64,000 bases of DNA. It comes from Oleiphilus messinensis. GTDB lineage: Bacteria > Pseudomonadota > Gammaproteobacteria > Pseudomonadales > Oleiphilaceae. Below the pieces are notes generated by a model. The model searched no databases and was not told the origin of the DNA. It saw only the letters and a list, made by a program, of their open reading frames with translations. Shown in pieces: positions 54,417 to 62,389 of this stretch. Position 1 is the first letter of the stretch, and each line of letters opens with the position of its first letter. A program made the position numbers and the translations under genes. Where the stretch lies: NCBI RefSeq assembly GCF_002162375.1, contig NZ_CP021425.1, positions 4,357,001-4,421,000 on the forward strand, in the 5' to 3' direction.

Positions 54417-55649
54417 CTACTGGCTCGAATTGATCATGAATTCCACCACTGCTCGAATTTCTTCATCTGAGCAATCAAGGCAAACACCTCTAGGCGGCAT
54501 CGCATTTACGCCGTTAATCGCATTAGCAACCAATGTATCTATGCCTTTTTCAATTCGAGGCGCCCATTGTTCAACATTTCCAGTAACAGGCGCTCCGGCC
54601 GCACCAATGCCGTGACAGACGACACAGCTCATTTCATACACTTGTTCTCCTGCTCGTTCTGAATCCCCCATATCATCTGTATCATCCGAATTATCTCCAT
54701 CATCTGTTTGATCATTATTACCATCGGTTGGTGAGGAGTCGTCATCTTCCAGTGCGAATGTGAATGTATATTGGACACCTTGTACTTCGATAGCTTCACC
54801 ATTGACAACGTATGGTGCGTATCTAAAATCCTGGATAGCAACAAGCGACGCCCGATCAAATAGGCGAGAAGGATTACAGTCAACAGCAACCGGATTTAGC
54901 GGAATCCCTTCTACAGAGAGATCAAATTCAACAGTGCACTGGCCTTCAATACCGCGAGCAATCAGTCTCGGTGGGTAGATCGGTTCTACCGTAATGAGCG
55001 GTTCTAATTTGGACGTGTCTATGCCGCCATTATTTTGTGAATCATTGTTATTTGGCAATGCGCTGACTGCATTCATGAAGGATGCACTTGAGGTAAAAGC
55101 AGCAACATCCGTCGCACTATCAACCGGAAGTATCAAATTTCGCAGCGTATCGACGTCCTCAAGAGAAAACGTTTTATCCAGTGTTTCAACATAATTAGTA
55201 AATGACAATGCAACCTCTGTTCGATTGGTCAGCGTTTCCTTGTCATCATCTTGTGCACCGTTTGCGATTTCGACAGCAGCCTTCGCCAAAGTTACGTGCC
55301 CACCATCAATCTGCCCGGCCCACCATGCCAAGCCCTCCGTTTCAACGCTGCGACCAAACATCTGCAGATACAGGTTCTCGATCAGAGAAGAAGTGGTGAG
55401 ATCACCAAAGCGTTCCTGGTATTCCTCAGAGTTACCAAATTGATCAATAATCTGAGACAGATCACCACCATTTTGATCAAGCTGCTCTGCCCACCATTCC
55501 ACGCCAACCGGATCACCGGGGCGTCCGTAATAGGAAACATAGATTGACTGGACGCTTTCAATTGATTGCATTGAAGCCGAGATCGATATGGGGCTGTACA
55601 AAGCCGAAATTGCGACAGTAAATAAAGCGGAAGGTACAGAAGCTTTCAT
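54417..55649 (-). CDS. DUF4214 - TonB C-terminal domain - cytochrome c fusion
   Basis: 410 residues; ribosome binding site AAGGAGAG. Signal peptide (1-26), DUF4214 (about 30-165; IYVSYYGRPGDPVGVEWWA and QMFGRSVETEGLAWWA), a short linker, a TonB_C-like domain (about 215-300: YPPRLIARGIEGQCTVEF and FDRASLVAIQDFRYAPYVV), an Asp/Asn-rich linker (about 305-330), and a C-terminal c5-type cytochrome c with C342-x-x-C345-H346 heme site, Met384 in NAMPPRG as sixth ligand and C390/C393 pair. No N-terminal anchor like true TonB. DUF4214 part is paralogous to 38617. Unusual assembly; function unknown. Confidence 0.8.
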   Translation of the reverse strand: MKASVPSALFTVAISALYSPISISASMQSIESVQSIYVSYYGRPGDPVGVEWWAEQLDQNGGDLSQIIDQFGNSEEYQERFGDLTTSSLIENLYLQMFGRSVETEGLAWWAGQIDGGHVTLAKAAVEIANGAQDDDKETLTNRTEVALSFTNYVETLDKTFSLEDVDTLRNLILPVDSATDVAAFTSSASFMNAVSALPNNNDSQNNGGIDTSKLEPLITVEPIYPPRLIARGIEGQCTVEFDLSVEGIPLNPVAVDCNPSRLFDRASLVAIQDFRYAPYVVNGEAIEVQGVQYTFTFALEDDDSSPTDGNNDQTDDGDNSDDTDDMGDSERAGEQVYEMSCVVCHGIGAAGAPVTGNVEQWAPRIEKGIDTLVANAINGVNAMPPRGVCLDCSDEEIRAVVEFMINSSQ

Positions 55650-55840
55650 TGCGCTCTCCTTGCCAATAAAGACATTGATGCATAAAAAATTGACAGTAGT
55701 TACAGGTTGAACAACGTTACCATACTTTTCTGAAATATCTGAGTTTCAATTCTGAGTAAATTTGCAGGTTAACCCAGGCAGCGCAGGTGTTAATGCAGCC
55801 ATGCAGATATCTGTCTCCAAATTTGAACGGATAAGATTTT

Positions 55841-55852
55841 TGGTCTAGTTCA
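55841..55852 (+). promoter_or_regulatory. Imperfect copy of the PhnF-like operator
   Basis: TGGTCTAGTTCA differs from the perfect palindrome at 55971 (TGGTCTAGACCA) at two positions and lies 119 bp upstream of it. Possible second binding site of the GntR regulator at 61079; spacing would allow DNA looping. Confidence 0.35.
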
Positions 55853-55970
55853 GAATCACACAAAAAACAAAGCCATAGCATGAACTTGCAATTACTGTTT
55901 GATTCATATGATTTTAATTCATCGAAATCAAATCTTTAATTCACAAACCTGAAATAATACCCATGCACAC

Positions 55971-55982
55971 TGGTCTAGACCA
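55971..55982 (+). promoter_or_regulatory. Perfect palindrome TGGTCTAGACCA, GntR/PhnF-type operator
   Basis: Perfect 12-bp palindrome, 73 bp before the ATG of the large phosphatase gene. The layout TGGT-N2-AGACCA is what I recall for the PhnF subfamily of HutC-type GntR regulators (TGGTATAGACCA). A regulator of this type is encoded at 61079-61795. A half-site TAGACCA at 60978-60984, 95 bp before that gene's ATG, is compatible with autoregulation. Confidence 0.6.
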
Positions 55983-55987
55983 GAAAA

Positions 55988-56004
55988 CAAAACATATTGT
56001 TTTG
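55988..56004 (+). promoter_or_regulatory. Second palindrome CAAAACA-TAT-TGTTTTG
   Basis: Perfect 7-bp inverted repeat with a 3-nt spacer, 5 bp after the first palindrome and 51 bp before the ATG. Possible operator for another regulator, or mRNA leader hairpin; no family recognised. Confidence 0.4.
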
Positions 56005-56055
56005 ATTCCTGCCCTCAACTAAATCGTGCTTACTTATTCAGATCGAGGAACTCTT

Positions 56056-59000
56056 ATGAGGAAAACAAGGAAACATAAACGTCTGAAGACCACAGAGAAA
56101 TATAAAGGGCTATTTGCACTATCACTTGCTTTCAGCCCCGTCGTCGCATTCAGTGCATCTGATCTGATGTACTACTACCCGGTCGCAGGGAACTTTATCG
56201 ATGCCAGTGATCGAGGTGCCACTGACATGCAGGGTAATCCGCTGAATGGAATCCCGGTCGGTCCTGGGGTTAACTTTTTGAATGACCCCCAACGTGGGCC
56301 TCTGGCTGAATTCAAAGGTGATACATTCATCTCACTCAAACAAGGTGAAGCTGAGGAACTGCAATTACCAAGTCGGGAAATAACGCTAGCTGGCTGGGTT
56401 CAGGTAGATACCCCGTTAACTTGGGGTGGCTTTGTTAGCTTTTTTCAAGACAACGGCAACAATGAGGCCGGCTGGGTATTAGGTACACGCGGTCGAAAAT
56501 TCAGCATCGCTTTGGCTTCAGAAGAGACTAAATCACTCACTTACCTGGAAGCGCCCAATGATTATGAGCTGGGCCAATTCTACCATGTCGCAGCAACCTA
56601 TGATGGTGCAAACATGACCCTCTATGTTGACGGCATTCCGGTGAGCACTTCTCAAGACCAATCTGGAGATATCTATTACCCAAGCACGAGTAATGGCCCA
56701 GGATGGGCAGAGTATGGCAACTCGGACTTTGCAATCGGCAGTTATCTTGATTTCAATGAAGACTTTCGTCACACCGGGTTACTGGATGACATCGCGATTT
56801 GGGATCGAGCACTCGCCGCAACAGAAATTAACAACCTGTATCACAAAGGCCTCGAACCCTATCAGGGGACTTCCTTTGCGTTCTCTGGCACCCCCGGAGA
56901 ATACGCCCTGCTTGATCAGAAGAATGTGGTCAGTTTTGGCCCTGATGATGATTTCTCACTCGAAGTCCGAGTTAAGAGTAATGGATGGACAGGCGACCCA
57001 AGCATATTCAGTAACAAAGACTGGGCAAGCGGTGGAAATGCGGGATTCATTATTGCAGCGCGAAGTGATGGCAGTGGCTGGAAGGTCAATCTCGGCGATG
57101 GCTCAAATCGTGTCGATGCCAATGGCGGAGTGATCGCGGATGGTCGTTGGCACCAACTGACAGTGACAGTCGACCGGGATGGTGACATGACCCTGTACCA
57201 GAACGGCCAGCGCTTGTCGTCAGTTCCTGTGAGCGCTATAGGCGATCTTAATACACAACTGAACGTTGCCTTGGGTCAGGATGGCACACTCGAATACAGC
57301 CCGGGCTTCACCGGTGCTATTGCAGAGGTTCGAGTATGGAACAAAGTACTCGATCAGCAAACTATTCAGAACTATAGCGTCCAATCTGTGAATAGTGACC
57401 ATCCAGCTTATGACTCACTCGCAGGTCATTGGAAATTTAATGAAGGAAGTGGCAATACTGCCGCGAGCAGTACAGATTACACCAGCAAATTCACACTTGC
57501 AGGTGGAGAATGGTCCATCAATCCAAATCGAACCCCATTTGCAACCGATGACCACATGTTGGTTTACGCTGGTGAGACCATTTCGATTCCAGCTACAGGC
57601 GTGCTTTCTAACGACACCGATCCCGATGGCGATCGCGTACAAGTTGTTACGGTAAACGGGATGGCGGCCAAAGTGGGTAACCCAATTACCTTAAGTAATG
57701 GTGCCATTGTAACGATTACCAGTGATGGTGCCATTACAATCAAAGCCAACAGCAACAGTTCCGGTGCCGCAAACCTGACGTATAGCATTCAAGATGAGCA
57801 TGGCGCGAGCAGTTCAGCAAAAGTTAATGTTGATGTTGCGGGCTCAGAAGTAATTGCACCGTACCTGCAAAACCCATCGAGCGATGCTATCTACGTTACA
57901 TGGAAGACTCGTACAAGCGAGGAATCTGTCGTTCACTATGGTACTTCGCCCGGCCAACTTAACCAGGTGGCTAGTGGCGATTATGAAAATCTTGGCACTT
58001 TTTACAACTTTCACACAGTGAAGATCAACAATCTAACACCTGACACACCTTACTATTATCAAGTCGTTTCAAGAAACCAAACTTCAGCGGTGCATCGTTT
58101 TCGCACTCAACCTAAGGAAGGCTCCAATGAAGGCATATACCGTTTTCTAGTAATCGGCGACCATCAGGTTCAAGCTGACAAACGGTACATGGAACTTGTG
58201 CAAGCGGCAAAGGCCAAGGTGCTGGAAAAATACGACCACGAGGGGACTGGCCATGTAGAAGATTACGTGAGATTGATGATCAATCTGGGTGATCAAGTGG
58301 ATGTTGGTTCACTTGAGCAATACGAGAAACTCCACTTTCAACAGTCCGCACCACTTGCCTCCAACATTGCCTTTATGACCGCAGTGGGCAATCACGAGTA
58401 TTCCGGAGACCCAAGCCTCTCCCGTTACAAATCTCATTTTATCCTGGACGATGCGGAGCAAACCTATCTCGGTAACGTCGGTCTCGGTTCAGGCAATGAA
58501 GAATACTATGCATTTCAGGTTGCCAATATTGTATTCATCATGATGAATTCAAACACTCGCATTCAGGAACAATTGGACTGGGTCAAACAGGTTAAAGACG
58601 CTGCGGACTCTGACAGCAACGTTGAATGGTTATTCGGTGCTGCTCACCACCCGATTCTAGCTGAAGAACTGCCGGGAGATGCCTCATCATACATGGCCCA
58701 GGGTGCTGTGCCCGAGTTGGCCACGTCAGATAAAACTGCAGTTTATTTCTCAGGCCATGCCCATCTATACGCACGAGGTGCTCTGCGTAATCACCCCGTT
58801 CACCACGTTATCAACGGCGGGGCGTCCTGGGACCAATATTGGGAGCAAAATCGCTCCGACGATGTTGACTACCCGGACGTACAGAAAACCTTAGAGAACC
58901 ATGTCTTCCAGATCGTCGAAATTAACATGGATAAACGGGAGATGTTTGTGCAAACCTGGTCACCAGGCAACTCGAATTATCGCTACCCGGAATACCAAAG

Positions 59001-60255
59001 CAAGCAGGAAGTTCGTTTGATTGATGAGTTCTACCGAAAATTCGATGCTCCGGGACCAGAACAGCCACTGATTACAAACTTGAACGCATCTCAAATCACC
59101 CTGCCATTCACGTTCGAAGGTAGCGCCTACCTGGGACAGGAACCCATAAATAGCAGTGAGTTCCAGATTTCCGGCAACGACGGGAGCTTCAGCGATCCAA
59201 AAATCACTGTAAAACGCGACATCGAAAATCTGTTCGGGAGCACTGGCTCCAACGGATCGCCAGAACCTTTTACTCCAATCGACAGAAACGCGGGAATTGA
59301 TATCACCAAACTCGAAGTTAGTGAAGACGAACTTTTCGCGGGAGAAAACAGTATTCGATTGCGGTATCGAGATCAGAATCTCAATTGGTCCGACTGGTCA
59401 ACACCACACCCCTTTGTCGCACTGAATGGTAAGCAACCGCCCCAGACACACCCAGTATTTCACTACCCACTCAACAGGGTTGATGATCAGAGCCTGGTAA
59501 ACAGCAGGTTTGATGGCGGATCAACCTTCATCGGCGATGTGATTCGTGGCCCGGTGGCAGACCATAACGCTAGCGGCATGATCATACTGCACGAAGGCAT
59601 ACCGGAGGAAAGCGGCTTACCGACCGAGCAACTTACAGTTTCCGCTTGGGTTCGAGTGCAGAGCGCCAAGGACTGGGGCGGCATTGTCGGTTACTTCCAG
59701 GATAACGGCAACTATGAGAAAGGCTGGCTGTTGGGCACAAGAGGCGAACACTTCAGCATGGCACTATCCAGTGATGGCTCACTAACCTACCTGACTGACC
59801 CAGCAGATTTTTCACTAAACGAGTGGCATCACGTGGCCGGTGTCTATAACGGAAGTGAATTAAGTATCTATGTCAATGGCGTCAGGAAAAACACAACAAC
59901 CAATGAATCGGGGAATATCGACTACCCCGACCAAGGCTGGTACCAAATCGGTTCATATAAAGACGATAATGAAGATTTCCGGCATGACGGCCAAATCGAC
60001 AATGTGTCGATCTTTGCACGAGCCCTCAGTGATTCAGAAATTGCAAGACTTGCATCTGCAAAAGTACCAGGAGACCTAGATGGCAATGGTGTTCCCGAAG
60101 CCAATGATCGTAATTTACTTCGTGGTCTCTTTAACCAGTGTGCTGCAGATACCAACTACGACTTACTGTCCGATTTCAATGGCGACGGTTGCATCAACTA
60201 CGAAGACTACAGCCTGTGGTACGCCCACTACCGCACCTGGCTTGCAAACCAATAA
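56056..60255 (+). CDS. Giant exported LamG / metallophosphoesterase / dockerin multidomain protein
   Basis: 1399 residues from ATG 56056 (GAGGAA 7 nt upstream; the frame is open to a GTG ten codons earlier). Order: long basic signal peptide (1-34); LamG-like 1 (about 45-270); LamG-like 2 (about 280-460); cadherin/Ig-like (about 490-590, SNDTDPDGDRV); purple-acid-phosphatase FnIII-like (about 596-685); metallophosphoesterase (about 690-970) with LGDQVD (about 745), GNHEY (about 778), AAHHP (about 863), GHAHLY (about 900); a third LamG (about 1133-1335), very like the first; C-terminal dockerin (1338-1399) with two DxDxNG loops (DLDGNG, DFNGDG). Likely a secreted or surface phosphatase of polymer-bound phosphate. 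Confidence 0.85.
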   Translation: MRKTRKHKRLKTTEKYKGLFALSLAFSPVVAFSASDLMYYYPVAGNFIDASDRGATDMQGNPLNGIPVGPGVNFLNDPQRGPLAEFKGDTFISLKQGEAEELQLPSREITLAGWVQVDTPLTWGGFVSFFQDNGNNEAGWVLGTRGRKFSIALASEETKSLTYLEAPNDYELGQFYHVAATYDGANMTLYVDGIPVSTSQDQSGDIYYPSTSNGPGWAEYGNSDFAIGSYLDFNEDFRHTGLLDDIAIWDRALAATEINNLYHKGLEPYQGTSFAFSGTPGEYALLDQKNVVSFGPDDDFSLEVRVKSNGWTGDPSIFSNKDWASGGNAGFIIAARSDGSGWKVNLGDGSNRVDANGGVIADGRWHQLTVTVDRDGDMTLYQNGQRLSSVPVSAIGDLNTQLNVALGQDGTLEYSPGFTGAIAEVRVWNKVLDQQTIQNYSVQSVNSDHPAYDSLAGHWKFNEGSGNTAASSTDYTSKFTLAGGEWSINPNRTPFATDDHMLVYAGETISIPATGVLSNDTDPDGDRVQVVTVNGMAAKVGNPITLSNGAIVTITSDGAITIKANSNSSGAANLTYSIQDEHGASSSAKVNVDVAGSEVIAPYLQNPSSDAIYVTWKTRTSEESVVHYGTSPGQLNQVASGDYENLGTFYNFHTVKINNLTPDTPYYYQVVSRNQTSAVHRFRTQPKEGSNEGIYRFLVIGDHQVQADKRYMELVQAAKAKVLEKYDHEGTGHVEDYVRLMINLGDQVDVGSLEQYEKLHFQQSAPLASNIAFMTAVGNHEYSGDPSLSRYKSHFILDDAEQTYLGNVGLGSGNEEYYAFQVANIVFIMMNSNTRIQEQLDWVKQVKDAADSDSNVEWLFGAAHHPILAEELPGDASSYMAQGAVPELATSDKTAVYFSGHAHLYARGALRNHPVHHVINGGASWDQYWEQNRSDDVDYPDVQKTLENHVFQIVEINMDKREMFVQTWSPGNSNYRYPEYQSKQEVRLIDEFYRKFDAPGPEQPLITNLNASQITLPFTFEGSAYLGQEPINSSEFQISGNDGSFSDPKITVKRDIENLFGSTGSNGSPEPFTPIDRNAGIDITKLEVSEDELFAGENSIRLRYRDQNLNWSDWSTPHPFVALNGKQPPQTHPVFHYPLNRVDDQSLVNSRFDGGSTFIGDVIRGPVADHNASGMIILHEGIPEESGLPTEQLTVSAWVRVQSAKDWGGIVGYFQDNGNYEKGWLLGTRGEHFSMALSSDGSLTYLTDPADFSLNEWHHVAGVYNGSELSIYVNGVRKNTTTNESGNIDYPDQGWYQIGSYKDDNEDFRHDGQIDNVSIFARALSDSEIARLASAKVPGDLDGNGVPEANDRNLLRGLFNQCAADTNYDLLSDFNGDGCINYEDYSLWYAHYRTWLANQ

Positions 60256-60266
60256 GGAGTTAAACC

Positions 60267-60863
60267 ATGAAAGCATTTAGTACCGTAGCAACTGTGACTA
60301 CCCTAGCAACAACATTGATAGCTTCAGCGGCCACTGCCGCACCTATTTTCGATTTGACCTTGCTCAACAACACTATTAATCCTGGCGACGACTTTTTAGT
60401 TGAAGTCAGGGCAACAGAGCTTTTTTCTGATGTCGCGCTGGATATGGAATTAACCAGCTTTGGCTTTAATATTGAGATCTCTGAACCCGGTAGCGCTCAG
60501 TTTGATCACGCGATCATAGCCGCACCGTTTGTTGACGACTCCAGCTTTTTCCCATCCATTGATGTGGCGGGCTCAGCCTTCCCAGGCGTTTCGGAGACGA
60601 CCAATCAACCATTGCTACTGGCAACATTGCAATTTTCTTCACTCAGCGAAGGGGTCTTTGAGATCAGCCTCAGTAGTGATTTTATGGCAGATCCGAATCA
60701 AGGTTTACAATTCATCGATCCGTTTACCTTTGAAACAACGGCGAGAAATATATCGGCCTCAATTGACCTCTCTGCTACGGCGGCAATACCCACACCGCCA
60801 TCCTATCTACTCATGCTAGCCGGGCTTGCCATGGCTGGATCACGAGTAAGACTGAAGCACTAA
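60267..60863 (+). CDS. Cohesin-like protein with PEP-CTERM-type C-terminus
   Basis: 198 residues, 12 bp after the dockerin gene; AAGGAG precedes the ATG. Signal peptide (LIASAATAA). The mature part is a beta sandwich beginning PIFDLTLLNNTINPGDDFLV, where NPGDxFxV is the pattern that opens cohesin domains, continuing LLATLQFSSLSEGVFEISL. The C-terminus reads IPTPPSYLLMLAGLAMAG then RVRLKH: a P-x-P, hydrophobic helix and basic tail typical of exosortase substrates, though PTP replaces PEP. Inference: it may hold the neighbouring dockerin protein at the surface. No exosortase lies in the window. Confidence 0.65.
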   Translation: MKAFSTVATVTTLATTLIASAATAAPIFDLTLLNNTINPGDDFLVEVRATELFSDVALDMELTSFGFNIEISEPGSAQFDHAIIAAPFVDDSSFFPSIDVAGSAFPGVSETTNQPLLLATLQFSSLSEGVFEISLSSDFMADPNQGLQFIDPFTFETTARNISASIDLSATAAIPTPPSYLLMLAGLAMAGSRVRLKH

Positions 60864-60883
60864 ATCCGAGCACCATATGAATT

Positions 60884-60913
60884 TACTGGCGGTTCTAACC
60901 TGAGCCGCCAGTA
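60884..60913 (+). terminator. Terminator of the dockerin-cohesin operon
   Basis: TACTGGCGG / CCGCCAGTA, 9-bp perfect stem with a 12-nt loop, 21 bp after the stop, followed by TTCTAACTTCT. Confidence 0.65.
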
Positions 60914-61078
60914 TTCTAACTTCTACACGATTCCGCGATTTCGTTCCGCCTCTTTTCCGCCTGGTTCAGAAAATAAATAGACCATAGAACTTTCCAATTT
61001 TGCAAGATAGAGTAAAGTACGCAACAAAAACAGCTCAACACCCACTGCACGCCACTACTTTCTCTAATTTGTAGGCCT

Positions 61079-61795
61079 ATGGAAAAGAACCAAAAGCAAT
61101 ACTTACTGATACGGAACCAACTAGCCTCAGAAATCGAGACAGATCGCTATCCGGTTCGGAGCAAGATTCCTTCTGAACGGGAATTGGTGGAGCGATTTGG
61201 GTGCACCCGGATTACCATTCGAGAAGCATTGATGCAACTGGAAGCTGACAACCTTATCTATCGGCAGGAAAGACGGGGCTGGTTTGTAACTCCCCCCAAG
61301 CTGGTATACCGCCCAGAAAAGAAACAAAGTTTTCTTGATATGACCAGCGAGCAAAATCGCTCCGGTACAACAGCGCTCATTTCAGCGGAAACCATAGTAG
61401 CCAACCGCAAAACCTACCAGGAATTGCAGATCCCTCCTGGTTCTATGGTTCACAATATTCGACGCTTGCGCTCACTCGAAGGTCGGCCTGTTCTGTACGA
61501 AAGCATCTATCTGCCGGTTGATCAATTTACCGATCTCCTCTCCCAGGATTTGGCAGGATCGCTAACCCGGTTGTTGAACACTTACTACAATGAATCCATC
61601 CACAGAGAAACGATTCGAATCGCTAGCACAACCTTTAATCCATCCGCCGCAGAGGCCCTGGGAGTACTTCCGAGCAGAACCGGAATCAGGGTAAATCGGT
61701 TGCGAATGAACGAGAATAATATCCCTGTAGAACTCGATTGGGAGTTCTGGTTAAGCGACGCACTCGAGTTTGAAGTGGCAACTTTTACAGCCTGA
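61079..61795 (+). CDS. GntR-family regulator with UTRA domain (HutC/PhnF type)
   Basis: 238 residues. Winged HTH (1-75) with the GntR signature IPSERELVERFGCTRITIRE; UTRA ligand domain (about 90-235) with VHNIRRLRSLEGRPVLYESIYLP and the closing ELDWEFWLS segment. UTRA regulators sense small metabolites. The perfect palindrome before the phosphatase gene fits its class. It may respond to a phosphate ester or phosphonate, by analogy with PhnF; that is inferred. Confidence 0.88.
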   Translation: MEKNQKQYLLIRNQLASEIETDRYPVRSKIPSERELVERFGCTRITIREALMQLEADNLIYRQERRGWFVTPPKLVYRPEKKQSFLDMTSEQNRSGTTALISAETIVANRKTYQELQIPPGSMVHNIRRLRSLEGRPVLYESIYLPVDQFTDLLSQDLAGSLTRLLNTYYNESIHRETIRIASTTFNPSAAEALGVLPSRTGIRVNRLRMNENNIPVELDWEFWLSDALEFEVATFTA

Positions 61796-62389
61796 TAGTA
61801 GACATTGACGTCGCAATTTTTATCTATCTCCGCTACGCCCCTGCAAGGCAGATTTTATTTAGGGCACCTCTGGTTAATTAGAGCCTGCTCAGAAATAAGA
61901 ATATTTTCATTATTTCGGTTGCTACGTTTCTTAGCGTAGTAGGCCGCAATTGAACCAAGGTCATATTTTGAAGTTAAATCCGCCTGCTGCAATAATTTCT
62001 CGATCAGCGAAGCAATCTTCATTGCCTCGGACAAGACTTGATAATAACAATAAATATAAAATTGAAGCTCTCATCCGCCGATTCTTCCCTACGCACAAAG
62101 GATACTCTCGACAACTGCAACGTTATTCAAATATGAGCTCCCTCGAAAATAGCATTAAACCTAAATCCTGCAATCTATATGTCTGAATCGATTCGATACG
62201 ACTATAGCGACATTTAGTGTCGATGGATCACCATTTTGCACACCATGCAACTGAAACAAGCGTAATTCACTTGATTGGACTGTTTAAATTATAATCATCT
62301 CTATCGTCAACCGGAGCAACAGGCCAAAGTCTGCCTGACTCCAAATCTGGAATTTGCTTAGTCGAAGAATTTAAGTATAGGTATTTTGG
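61796..62389. other. 594-bp region without a clear gene; one weak minus-strand ORF
   Basis: AT-rich. On the minus strand 61855-62022 encodes 55 residues (MKIASLIEKLLQQADLTS to RCPK) with a GAGG too close to the ATG. It may be a degraded gene piece or chance. The longer plus-strand frame (61950-62186) looks spurious. Confidence 0.35.

Noticed and set aside
61950-62186. 78-codon plus-strand frame
   Set aside because: Weak start, no ribosome binding site, no recognisable domain.
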